DNA from: Ardenticatenales bacterium
GTDB lineage: Bacteria; Chloroflexota; Anaerolineae; Ardenticatenales; Ardenticatenaceae
Direction of reading: 5' to 3'
Assembly: GCA_020634795.1 (NCBI GenBank)
Contig: JACKAZ010000007.1
Coordinates: 195,578-259,577, forward strand
DNA length: 64,000 nucleotides
Of the stretch, positions 33,397 through 42,205 are shown piece by piece; position 1 is the stretch's first letter; the number at the start of each line of letters is the position of its first letter. The notes beneath the pieces are model-generated. The model saw only the letters and a program-made list of their open reading frames with translations. It searched no databases and was not told the origin of the DNA. The translations under genes were made by a program, and so were the position numbers.

Positions 33397-34860
33397 TTAA
33401 TTAAAGACCCATTGGGATTCGAGCTGCCAGACGGCGCCACTGCGGGCGGGAAGTTCCAGCGTCACTTCGCCTTCGTGAACATTGTAGGCATGGTTGGTGC
33501 CGAAACGGGGCTGTAGTTGGCCGGACAGGAGTTCGATTCTCATTCGTTGCGGTTGGTGGCTGGCGTTGAAGGCCACGACCAACGTCTCGTGATCGTTGGC
33601 ACGTTCGAAGCTGTAGCAGCGGTTGGCGGCGTAGAGCGTCCGATAGCGGCCATGGCGCAACGCGGGATGGGCGTGGCGCAGCGCTGCGGTGCGTTTGACA
33701 TAATCCAGCAGATCGTGGTTCCATGCCCCTGGGCGCGACCAAGGGAAGGAGCCGCGGGCGCCCGGATCCTTGCCGCCGGTCATCCCGATCTCGTCGCCAT
33801 AGTAGATGCAGGGGGTGCCGGGATAGGTCATTTGGAAGAGGGTCGCCAGCTCCAACGCGCTCACATCCCCCCGCGCGATGGAAAGGAAGCGGGCCGTATC
33901 ATGGCTGCCCAACAGGTTGAACTGCACCGCCGTCACCTCGGGATCATAGAGGGCGAGCAGCCCTTCAACCGTCTGTGCCATCCCTTCGGCGCTCAGCGAT
34001 GGGACGGGGTGGTAGCCCACGCCTTCGATCAGCGCTTGGTCGGCGTGGTCGCCGATGAAAAAGCCGATGGCCGCAGCGGTGAAGAGGTAGTTCATCACCG
34101 AATCGAACTGATCGCCCTGCAGCCAAGCCCGCGCATCGCCCCAGATCTCCCCACAGATGTAGGCTTCGGGGTTGGCCCGCTTCACGCGGCGGCGAAATTC
34201 CCGCCAAAATTCCGGATCCTCGATTTCGTTCGGCACATCCAGCCGCCAGCCGTCGATCCCGTACTCGATCCACCGCTCGCCCACGTTCCAGAGGAACTCG
34301 CGCACGGCGGGGTTGTTGGTGTTGAATTTGGGCAAGGCATGCAAGCCCCACCAAGCGGCATATTGGGGTGGCTCCGATTCATCATAGGGTTGTAGCGGCA
34401 TATCGTAGATGGAAAACCAATCGATATAGGGCGAGGCCGTGCCACTTTCGGCGATGTCACTGAATTGGAAGAAGCCACGACTGGCGTGGTTGAAGACGCC
34501 GTCCAGCACCACGCGGATCCCCATGGTGTGGGCACGGTCGAGCAGTTGACGGAAGACGCGATTGCCGCCCAGCAGCGGGTCGATTCGGAAGTAATCGTGG
34601 GTGTGGTAGCGGTGGTTGCTGGCCGACTGGAAGATCGGGTTGAAGTAGATCGCGTTCACCCCGAGCGAGGCGATGTAGTCGAGCCGCTCCACAACGCCCA
34701 GCAGATCCCCGCCTTTATAACCGTGGGTAGTGGGGGGGCTGTCCCAGCCTTCCAGCGCGTAGGGCTTGGGCAACTGGTCGCTGGCGGCGAAGCGGTCGGG
34801 GAAAATCTGATAGAAAATCGCATCTTTTACCCAGTCGGGGGTACGAATATGGTGATTCAT
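33397..34860 (-). CDS. GH13 alpha-amylase-family glycosidase (neopullulanase/cyclomaltodextrinase-like)
   Basis: This 487-residue (beta/alpha)8 enzyme is without a signal peptide, so cytoplasmic. GH13 conserved regions are visible: DGVFNH (region I), DGWRLDVPNE (region II, nucleophile Asp), GEIWGDA (region III, acid Glu) and LLGSHDTARF (region IV). The start VKDAIFYQIFPDRFA is typical of maltogenic amylases, neopullulanases and cyclomaltodextrinases, although the extra N-terminal domain of those enzymes is absent. It probably degrades imported maltodextrins. It is a single gene. Confidence 0.88.
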   Translation of the reverse strand: MNHHIRTPDWVKDAIFYQIFPDRFAASDQLPKPYALEGWDSPPTTHGYKGGDLLGVVERLDYIASLGVNAIYFNPIFQSASNHRYHTHDYFRIDPLLGGNRVFRQLLDRAHTMGIRVVLDGVFNHASRGFFQFSDIAESGTASPYIDWFSIYDMPLQPYDESEPPQYAAWWGLHALPKFNTNNPAVREFLWNVGERWIEYGIDGWRLDVPNEIEDPEFWREFRRRVKRANPEAYICGEIWGDARAWLQGDQFDSVMNYLFTAAAIGFFIGDHADQALIEGVGYHPVPSLSAEGMAQTVEGLLALYDPEVTAVQFNLLGSHDTARFLSIARGDVSALELATLFQMTYPGTPCIYYGDEIGMTGGKDPGARGSFPWSRPGAWNHDLLDYVKRTAALRHAHPALRHGRYRTLYAANRCYSFERANDHETLVVAFNASHQPQRMRIELLSGQLQPRFGTNHAYNVHEGEVTLELPARSGAVWQLESQWVFN

Positions 34861-34985
34861 TGGTGCTCCTGCACGGATAGGGATAAGTCTATGATGACAG
34901 CTATGGGTGGCCTTGCAAGCCGGATCGGTTGGGCGATGACCGCCACTGTGGCCTCGCCGAACAGCGGGAACAATCGCGGGAGATT

Positions 34986-35004
34986 CGTGACGCAGTGCGT
35001 CACG
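34986..35004. promoter_or_regulatory. Perfect palindromic operator-like site
   Basis: CGTGACGCAGTGCGTCACG is a perfect inverted repeat with nine-base arms around one central base. It sits immediately upstream of the -35 element of the 35208 gene and about 130 bp upstream of the divergent GH13 start. Confidence 0.6.
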
Positions 35005-35007
35005 AGC

Positions 35008-35035
35008 TTGTCATTCTGCCCATCTCTGCTATAAT
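35008..35035 (+). promoter_or_regulatory. Predicted promoter for the 35208 gene
   Basis: TTGTCA (35008-35013) and a consensus TATAAT (35030-35035) are separated by 16 bp. This is the best -10 hexamer in the window. Confidence 0.65.
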
Positions 35036-35207
35036 ACTGCTTGCTGCTTAAGAGCACAATCCGGCCCATGGGGCGATTGGGTTCGGCAGCATTGTTGTTG
35101 TAGATGCACCTTGGGTCAAGCACGCATCGTAGATGCAACCCGCTCTGTCGGCGGTCGTATAGCCCCCAGAGTTGGCTAAAATGGCCCAGTTTAGAAGGAG
35201 ATGTGAG

Positions 35208-35477
35208 ATGTTGCTCGATAGTTTAAGACCACAGGAAATAGAAGAGACCAACGCGCGTTACATTCACCAGTTGGACCGGCTGGATGCGGAACGAAAACAA
35301 TATGATCGTTTGTTGGAAGGAAAGCTGGACGAGATTCAGCGCCGAATGATGGAGGCCCGCAAAGCACGGGTCATGCGCGAGGCCCAGTTGCGACGCGCCT
35401 ATCTGTCCATGTTGCAGAGCGTCGAATACACCGATGACGATGCCACAATCTGGCAACGATCATTCCAAGTTGCCTAA
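35208..35477 (+). CDS. Small coiled-coil hypothetical protein
   Basis: This 89-residue protein is highly charged and almost entirely helical. Heptad-like leucines run from about residue 10 to 75 (HQLDRLDAERKQYDRLLEG), suggesting a coiled coil. I do not recognise a family. The start was chosen at 35208 because GAAGGAG stands seven bases upstream, whereas the earlier in-frame ATG at 35172 has no such site. It is monocistronic, with a strong promoter upstream and a terminator directly downstream, so it is probably well expressed. Confidence 0.65.
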   Translation: MLLDSLRPQEIEETNARYIHQLDRLDAERKQYDRLLEGKLDEIQRRMMEARKARVMREAQLRRAYLSMLQSVEYTDDDATIWQRSFQVA

Positions 35478-35485
35478 CCGGTTTC

Positions 35486-35519
35486 ACCAAACGCCCATCA
35501 GCACGATGGGCGTTTTTGG
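35486..35519 (+). terminator. Rho-independent terminator
   Basis: The stem AACGCCCATC / GATGGGCGTT with loop AGCAC is followed by TTT, nine bases after the stop codon of the coiled-coil gene. Confidence 0.9.
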
Positions 35520-35543
35520 TATCTGCGAGCGAGGGGAACGGCC

Positions 35544-36284
35544 ATGTCCTTGATCGAGGAAATCGCCGCGCGGCTGATCGCCAGCGGCCAGCGGCTTGCC
35601 ACCGCCGAGAGTTGCACCGGGGGGCTGGTTGGCCATTGGCTGACCAATCTGCCCGGGTCGAGTCGCTGGTACGAGGGGGGTATCGTGGCCTACAGCTACG
35701 CCGCGAAGCGCACGCTGCTGGGCGTTGACCCAGAAACGTTGAACCGTGTCGGCGCCGTCAGCGCCGAGGTAGCGCGGCAGATGGCGTTGGGCGTGCGGCA
35801 ACGGCTGGGCAGCGATTATGGCTTGGCGGTGACGGGCATCGCCGGGCCGCAGGGCGCTACCGACGAAAAGGCCGTCGGGCTGACCTACATCGCTGTGGCC
35901 ACGCCCACGGCCATTGAGGTGCAGCGCTGCCAGTGGCATGGCACGCGCGAAGGGAACAAACAGAGCAGTGCCGATGCGGTACTGCGGCTCCTCCACGACC
36001 TGCTCTATGCCGAGTCAGAGCCATCCCACGCCCAGCAAGGAGTAGAAGCGATGAATCCTCACGCGGTTGAAGCGCTGTTCGAGCGCGATGGGACGCTGCG
36101 CCCGCGCAGCTTTGTCTGGCAAGGTCGCCAGCACCATGTCAGCGACCACGGGCGCCAGTGGCGCGACGGCGCCGTACGCCACTTCCTCGTGATGAGCATG
36201 GGCCGCGTCTGGGAGCTGCGATTCCACGAGCAACAGTTGACGTGGGAGGTCGAACCCAAGACAGACGCACGACGGGTGGTGTAG
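35544..36284 (+). CDS. pncC: CinA C-terminal-type nicotinamide-nucleotide amidase (PncC) fused to a small C-terminal domain
   Basis: Residues 1-155 form the CinA C-terminal domain: LATAESCTGGLVGHWLTN, SYAAKRTLLGV, AVTGIAGPQGATDEKAVG. It deamidates nicotinamide mononucleotide to nicotinate mononucleotide in pyridine-nucleotide recycling. An extra domain of about 80 residues follows (PRSFVWQGRQHHVSDHGRQW to the end), resembling the DUF6504 type. An internal ATG at 36051 (MNPHAVEAL) has its own AAGGAG seven to eight bases upstream, so the second domain could also be made separately. The stop codon TAG is part of the GTAG of a REP-like hairpin. Confidence 0.83.
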   Translation: MSLIEEIAARLIASGQRLATAESCTGGLVGHWLTNLPGSSRWYEGGIVAYSYAAKRTLLGVDPETLNRVGAVSAEVARQMALGVRQRLGSDYGLAVTGIAGPQGATDEKAVGLTYIAVATPTAIEVQRCQWHGTREGNKQSSADAVLRLLHDLLYAESEPSHAQQGVEAMNPHAVEALFERDGTLRPRSFVWQGRQHHVSDHGRQWRDGAVRHFLVMSMGRVWELRFHEQQLTWEVEPKTDARRVV

Positions 36285-36567
36285 GGTCGGGCCGCCGTGC
36301 CCGACCGCGTGCCCGACCGTGGGCCGCCGTGCCCGACCCATCCATCGTGTGACAATCGCCGTGCATGCGCAGCCGGACGACCACGGCGGGTCGTCCCTAC
36401 ATGGTGGCCATGGTTTGGGGGTGCCCGGTAGGGTCGGGCCGCTGTGCCCGACCGTGGGCCGCCGTGCCCGACCGCGGGCCACCGTGCCCGACCGCGGGCC
36501 GCCATGCCCGACCGTGGGCCACCGTGCCCGACCGTGGGCCGCCGTGCCCGACCGCGTGGGGCCGTGA
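36281..36567. repeat. REP-like GTAG hairpins and a 20-bp tandem array
   Basis: GTAG followed by a GGTCGGGCCGCCGTGCCCGACC hairpin starts at 36281 and again at 36428 (variant). An inverted GGACGACC...GGTCGTCCCTAC hairpin lies at 36375-36400. From about 36434 to 36560 a 20-bp unit of the form GGGCCGCCGTGCCCGACCGT repeats six times with point changes. The region has no credible gene. Related blocks are at 41417-41757 and 45343-45775. Confidence 0.8.
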
Positions 36568-36637
36568 ACACACAAATTCCTCAACACAAAAAGAGGGCGG
36601 GAATCATCCCCGCCCTCTTTTGCTTTTTGAGGAACGG

Positions 36638-37906
<1,269 letters not shown>

Positions 37907-38118
37907 GGTACTCTCCAATCTGAGGGGTTAAAATGGTTCGTGTTACCTGTTTTTGGCGTTGGTCGTTGAGGATGGTGGGAAAAGGGCGGCCGGTGGTTGA
38001 CGTGGCGAATTGTACGGGTTGCGTGTTTTGGGCTGTCCATGGCAAGGTCGTATGCCTCTGCGAACTCGCTGATTTAGACATCGACATTACGCCAGCAACC
38101 CACGCAACACGCAACATA
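37907..38118. other. aceB-aceA spacer
   Basis: This 212-bp spacer has no repeat array and no terminator that I can see. A duplicated GTTGCGTG word occurs near its aceB end. It may contain a second promoter for aceA. Confidence 0.4.
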
Positions 38119-39738
38119 CTAGAGCAGATACCGATACGCCTTCAGCGTTAGGAAATCGTCGAGCGTCTCTTTCAGCGTCATTTCGCGGAACAGCTCGCCC
38201 GCGATGTCGAAGCGGCCCGCGTTGTAGCGGCAGCTTCCTAGCGACTCCCGCAACCCCGCCAGCTCTTCGTCGAGCAACGTCTCGAACAGTTCGGGCGTGA
38301 CTGTGCGACCATCCGCGAGGGTGGCGCCGTGGTGGACCCACTGCCACAGTTGGGTGCGGCTGATCTCGGCGGTGGCGGCATCTTCCATCAAGTTGTTGAT
38401 CGGCACACAGCCATTGTCCCGCAGCCAGGCTTCCATGTACTGCACACCGACGTTGATGTTGGTGCGAACGCCCGCTTCGGTGATCGCCCCTTCCGGCAGC
38501 GTCAGCAGATCGTCCGCCGTCACCTGCACATCGTCGCGGCTGCGGTCGATCTGGTTCGCGCCGTCGACTTGGGCAAAGGCGTTGCGCGCCACGGCGACCA
38601 GGCCCGGGTGGGCGACCCATGTGCCGTCATGACCGTCGCGCACCTCGCGCTCTTTGTCGGCGCGGACTTTGCCGATCGCGATCTCGTTCGCTTCAGGATC
38701 ACCCTTGATCGGAATTTGGGCCGCCATGCCGCCCATCGCGTGGATCCCTCGCTTGTGGCAGACTCGGATCGTGCGCAGCGAATAGCTGTGCATCAGATGC
38801 GTGTTCATCGTCACGAGCGCACGGTCCGGCAGGATGAAATCGGGGTCGTTGCGGTAGCTCTTGATGACACTGAAGATGTAATCCCAACGGCCACAGTTCA
38901 GCCCGGCCGAATGGTCGCGCAGTTCGTAGAGAATCTCATCCATCTCGAAGGCGGCGGGCAACGTTTCGATCAGCACCGTGGCGCGGATCGTGCCATGCGG
39001 GATGCCGAGCATCTCTTGCGCCAGCGTGAAGACGTCGTTCCAGAGGCGGGCTTCGAGGTGGCTTTCCAGTTTGGGCAGGTAGAAGTAAGGGCCGCTGCCG
39101 TTGTTGATCAGCGCTTGGGCGTTGTGGAAGAAGTAGAGACCGAAGTCGAAGAGCGAGGCCGAGACCGGCTCACCGTCGATACAGAGGTGGCGCTCGGTCA
39201 GGTGCCAGCCCCGGGGTCGGACCATCAGCACCGCCTTCTTGTCGTTCAGGCTGTACTGCTTGCCCGCCACGTTGGTGTAGCGGATCGTGCCGCGCACGGC
39301 GTCGTAGAGGTTGATCTGGCCGTCGATCACATTCTCCCACGATGGCGAGAGCGAATCTTCGATATCCGCCATGAACACATCCGCACCGGAGTTCAGGGCG
39401 TTGATGATCATCTTGCGCTCGACTGGGCCGGTGATTTCAACGTGGCGCTTCTGCAGATCGGCGGGGATCGGTGCGACCGTCCAATCGCTTTCGCGCACTT
39501 CGCGCGTATCGGGCAGAAAGTTGAGCCGTTCGCCCGCGTCCAGTCGGGCTTGGCGTTCGGTGCGGGCGGCCAACAGCGTGGCGCGGCGCTCCTTGAAGGT
39601 GTGGTGGAGGTGGGCGACAAAGGCGAGGGCGTCGTCGGAGAGGATGTGGGCGCGGTCGCGGCTCAGGCGGCCCAGCACTTCGACGTGGGCCTCTGCAACA
39701 TCGAATTCAACGTCATCAACCATAGGGTCGGCAAGCAT
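38119..39738 (-). CDS. aceB: Malate synthase A
   Basis: This enzyme condenses glyoxylate with acetyl-CoA to malate, the second glyoxylate-bypass step. The 539-residue protein matches malate synthase A in length. Characteristic segments are DFMADIEDSLSPSW-like (VFMADIEDSLSPSWENV), LMVRPRGWHL, YFYLPKLESHLEARLW, ATVLIETLPAAFEM and HAMGGMAAQIPI. The ATG at 39738 follows AAGGGGGAACC, a good ribosome site. The longer frame to 39801 lacks one and adds residues foreign to the family. The promoter carries a palindromic site inside its spacer. Confidence 0.96.
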   Translation of the reverse strand: MLADPMVDDVEFDVAEAHVEVLGRLSRDRAHILSDDALAFVAHLHHTFKERRATLLAARTERQARLDAGERLNFLPDTREVRESDWTVAPIPADLQKRHVEITGPVERKMIINALNSGADVFMADIEDSLSPSWENVIDGQINLYDAVRGTIRYTNVAGKQYSLNDKKAVLMVRPRGWHLTERHLCIDGEPVSASLFDFGLYFFHNAQALINNGSGPYFYLPKLESHLEARLWNDVFTLAQEMLGIPHGTIRATVLIETLPAAFEMDEILYELRDHSAGLNCGRWDYIFSVIKSYRNDPDFILPDRALVTMNTHLMHSYSLRTIRVCHKRGIHAMGGMAAQIPIKGDPEANEIAIGKVRADKEREVRDGHDGTWVAHPGLVAVARNAFAQVDGANQIDRSRDDVQVTADDLLTLPEGAITEAGVRTNINVGVQYMEAWLRDNGCVPINNLMEDAATAEISRTQLWQWVHHGATLADGRTVTPELFETLLDEELAGLRESLGSCRYNAGRFDIAGELFREMTLKETLDDFLTLKAYRYLL

Positions 39739-39818
39739 CTGGTTCCCCCTTGAAACAGAAGATTGTGCGAAGTAAATGTCCGTGACGGACACTTGTGACA
39801 AATTTCACTAACTCGCTA

Positions 39819-39847
39819 ATCATACCCCATGACGCACTGTGTTACAA
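39819..39847 (-). promoter_or_regulatory. Predicted aceB promoter
   Basis: On the minus strand, TTGTAA (39842-39847) and TATGAT (39819-39824) are separated by 17 bp. The spacer between them contains most of the palindromic site at 39829-39845, an arrangement that suits a repressor. Confidence 0.55.
39829..39845. promoter_or_regulatory. Palindromic operator-like site in the aceB promoter
   Basis: ATGACGCACTGTGTTAC matches the ATGACRCASTGYGTCAT palindrome seen at 33207 and 34986 with one changed base in the right arm. It lies between -35 and -10. Confidence 0.5.
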
Positions 39848-39935
39848 GGATAGGTTGAGCAGTTTCGGGGGTACCCACTTGGATGGGACGCCCTACCCGA
39901 ACGGGTGGGGGAGCGTTGGGGCGTTGAATACCCAT

Positions 39936-39960
39936 GTAGGGGCGACCCTTGTGGCCGCCC
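39936..39960 (+). repeat. GTAG-hairpin, REP-like
   Basis: GTAG is followed by a GGGCGACC / GGCCGCCC imperfect hairpin, in the spacer between aceB and the alpha/beta hydrolase gene. The rest of 39846-40189 shows no gene. A TCCGACTGAAGTCGGA hairpin lies just downstream, near 39987-40002. Confidence 0.6.
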
Positions 39961-40189
39961 TGTTGCATAGGCTGCCCGTTCGTATGTCCGACTGAAGTCG
40001 GAACCCCACGGCGCCACTGCCGCGACGCTCGGTGAAACGAGGCTTACCCTCGCCCCGTCCATCGCTGGCTACCCTCGCCTGATCGTTGTCTATCGCCCCG
40101 CATCTCGCGGCAGGGCGTTGGGCGGGGGCAAAGCAAATGGCAATGCAAGGGCCACGTATTCCGACAACGCCGCGCCGCGTGGGGCGGGG

Positions 40190-41248
40190 CTAGTCGGCGG
40201 TGGGGGCGGGGTTGTGGACGCGGAAGGGGCTGTTGCGTAGCAGGGCGTGGAAGGCGTCGGGTTGCTCGCTATAGGGGGAGTGGCCCGCTGCTGGCACGAG
40301 ATAGAGTTCGCTGGTAGGCAAGAGCGCGTGGGCACGCTCGCCGTTGCGTGGCGAGACCAATTCGTCATCGGCGCCCCAGATCAGCGTGGTGGGTACGGTC
40401 AGCTCGGCCAGCCGTGGCAATTGGGGCAGCGCCCACGCCCGCATACCCAAAATCTTGCGGAACGCATCTTCGCCCGACGGCGGCGCGGCGGAAATCTGGT
40501 AATAGTAATCGACCAACGCGCCCTCGGGATAAGGCGTGCGGGCGCTTTCCTCTTGGCGGGAAGCCGCGACCAAGCGCGGCCCCAACGGGCCAACCCAGCG
40601 CACCACGCGCTGCGGGGTCAGATTGAAGTAGGGGCCGCTCTGCCATTGTACCGGCGCGCTCATGCCAGCGGCATCGACCAAAATCAGATGGTCGAGATGA
40701 TCGGAATGGGCCAGCGCGTAGCTGGTCGCCACGAAGCCCCCCATCGAGTGACCGAGCAAAGTGATACGCTCCAGCCCCAGCGCTTGCCGCCACGCCTCCA
40801 ACGAATCGACCCACCACGCTTGCGCCGATTCGGCCGTGCGGCCGGTGAAGGGCGGACGATCGGAGCGTCCCCAGCCAAGCAAGTCCACCGCATAAACGGT
40901 GTACATCTCGGCCAACGCATCGAAATTCTGCGTGAAAACCCCCACGCCACCGCCGTGACCGTGCATCAGCACCAGCGGCGGCTTTTCTCCGTCGCCGACG
41001 ATCACCGTGTTCAAGCGGTGCTCGCCGCTCGGCACCATGCGCTGCTGCACGGGGCGTTGCACCACGCTCAGCAGCCGTGCCTCGGCCGCTTGCAACGCCT
41101 CTGGCGACGCGGGCGACGGCAGCAGCGGCCAGAGCGCGAGGCCCAGCAGCAGGGCGGTGGGCAGCAGGAGGCGCGGCCGTTTAAGTCGGGACAGGGTGCG
41201 GTTGATGATGGTGCTCGTTACGAGGGGTGCAAAGGTGCAAGGGTGCAA
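40190..41248 (-). CDS. Membrane-anchored alpha/beta hydrolase
   Basis: This 352-residue protein has one N-terminal hydrophobic helix (LLLPTALLLGLALWPLL) and then an alpha/beta-hydrolase fold. Visible motifs are LMHGHGGGVGVF (oxyanion), LLGHSMGGFVA (nucleophile Ser in GHSMG), IWGADDELV (acid Asp) and AAGHSPYSEQP (catalytic His). The CGI-58/epoxide-hydrolase-like order suggests an esterase or lipase; the substrate is unknown. The start is uncertain: the frame opens with a TTG at 41248 inside GTGCAAGG-type repeats and no Shine-Dalgarno is seen. Confidence 0.78.
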   Translation of the reverse strand: MHPCTFAPLVTSTIINRTLSRLKRPRLLLPTALLLGLALWPLLPSPASPEALQAAEARLLSVVQRPVQQRMVPSGEHRLNTVIVGDGEKPPLVLMHGHGGGVGVFTQNFDALAEMYTVYAVDLLGWGRSDRPPFTGRTAESAQAWWVDSLEAWRQALGLERITLLGHSMGGFVATSYALAHSDHLDHLILVDAAGMSAPVQWQSGPYFNLTPQRVVRWVGPLGPRLVAASRQEESARTPYPEGALVDYYYQISAAPPSGEDAFRKILGMRAWALPQLPRLAELTVPTTLIWGADDELVSPRNGERAHALLPTSELYLVPAAGHSPYSEQPDAFHALLRNSPFRVHNPAPTAD

Positions 41249-41416
41249 GGTGCAAGGGCTATGGTTGGGGCGGGTTTGGCGTTTGGGAATTGTGCCTTAT
41301 TCAAGGCGAGCGCGAAAATGCGAAGGTGCTGCTGTTAGGGATTTCGAACGTGTCAAACGAAATTGAGAGCTGTTCGGGGCGATTCCTCGGTAATTACTAC
41401 ACCGATCTCGCCGCAA

Positions 41417-41757
41417 GGACGACCACGGCGGTTCGTCCCTACACCTCGGTGCGTATAAGACGATTCTGCCGTGTATTCGCGCCGCCTGCCCGACTCTGGG
41501 GAACCCCGTGGTTTGCGTCCGCGCCGGCGGTGGGTTCCCGCTTGCGGGTAAGGCCGCAGGCCTTCCAGCGGGGCTTTCAATCCCCTGCTGAGGAATCGGC
41601 GTACCCCATCGCCCTGCTTCGTTGCAACACGGCAGGGACGACCACGGCGGGTCGGCCCTACACGTTGGTCTGCATGTGGCGATCCCGCCATGTAGGGTCG
41701 GGCCGCCGTGCCCGACCGTGTAGCCGCCGTGCCCGACCGTGTAGCCGCCATGCCCGA
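41417..41757. repeat. REP-like hairpin cluster
   Basis: Inverted GGACGACCACGGCGG...CCCTAC hairpins lie at about 41417-41442 and 41637-41661. A GTAG GGTCGGGCCGCCGTGCCCGACC copy starts at 41692, with degenerate GTAGCCGCCGTGCCCGACC repeats after it. In between (about 41555-41605) is a GGCCGCAGGCCTTCCAGCGG ... CCCCTGCT unit that recurs near 60403-60443. Confidence 0.75.
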
Positions 41758-41820
41758 CGCCGGTACCACCATGGCTGCTCCAACGCCATTCGCCACGATC
41801 TCACGGGGCGGATACAATGT

Positions 41821-42065
41821 ATGGGTCATCTGTCGAAACTACCGCCACCATTGATCGTCGGTCGCGTTGTCATTGATGTGGAATTAATCGTAAAAGGGCC
41901 GAAATCGGTACGGGTCATCATTCTCTTTCCGGATTAGGAGACGCTCGGCGATGATGCGTGACTGAAGGCCGCCAAATCAATACCGTTTTCGACTTTCTCA
42001 AGGAGGACGAGGATGATGTTTATTCCTTAACTGATGAAGCCTCGACACATCTCGTCCGCACTTAG
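41821..42065 (+). pseudogene. Decayed small antitoxin-like gene
   Basis: Reading from 41821 gives SKLPPPLIVGRVVID and VELIVKGPKSVRVIILFPD. A stop (41935) follows, then ETLGDDA, a second stop (TGA where TGG would restore Trp) and LKAAKS. A frameshift then leads into NTVFDFLKEDEDDVYSLTDEAS and a stop at 42065. The pieces line up, in order, with the C-terminal pattern (DEWLKAA...PVFDFLKDPEEDIYTLxDGxPF) of small antitoxin-like proteins that accompany PIN-type toxins. Two stops and one frameshift make it a pseudogene. No toxin gene remains next to it. The family identification is from memory of the pattern. Confidence 0.5.
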
Positions 42066-42205
42066 CCCAACCAAGAGTCGACAGATAGGCCGCTAAAAAC
42101 AAACTTCCATCATCCCATTTTCCATTTTCCATTTTCCATTCTCCACTTCCACCCTCAACACCCTGCATAACTTCACTCCGCCACCCACCCCAAAGAGAAA
42201 CCCCC

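Larger units (their letters stand above)
34861..35207. other. Divergent promoter region between GH13 and the 35208 gene
   Basis: This is a non-coding region of 347 bp. It contains a perfect palindrome (34986-35004), a good plus-strand promoter and a leader of about 165 nt for the gene at 35208. No repeat array is present. Confidence 0.6.
41249..42205. other. Long repeat-rich intergenic region
   Basis: This region of 957 bp separates the divergent hydrolase and fdhA genes. It holds GTGCAAGG repeats, REP-like hairpins and a decayed antitoxin-like gene (listed separately). No intact gene is visible. Confidence 0.6.

Noticed and set aside
36319..36567. Small frames over the 20-bp tandem array
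   Set aside because: Arg/Pro/Gly-rich translations of a GC-rich repeat with no start signals.
39738..39801. Longer aceB start at 39801
   Set aside because: No ribosome site, and the added residues are foreign to malate synthase A, while ATG 39738 has AAGGGGGA at proper spacing.
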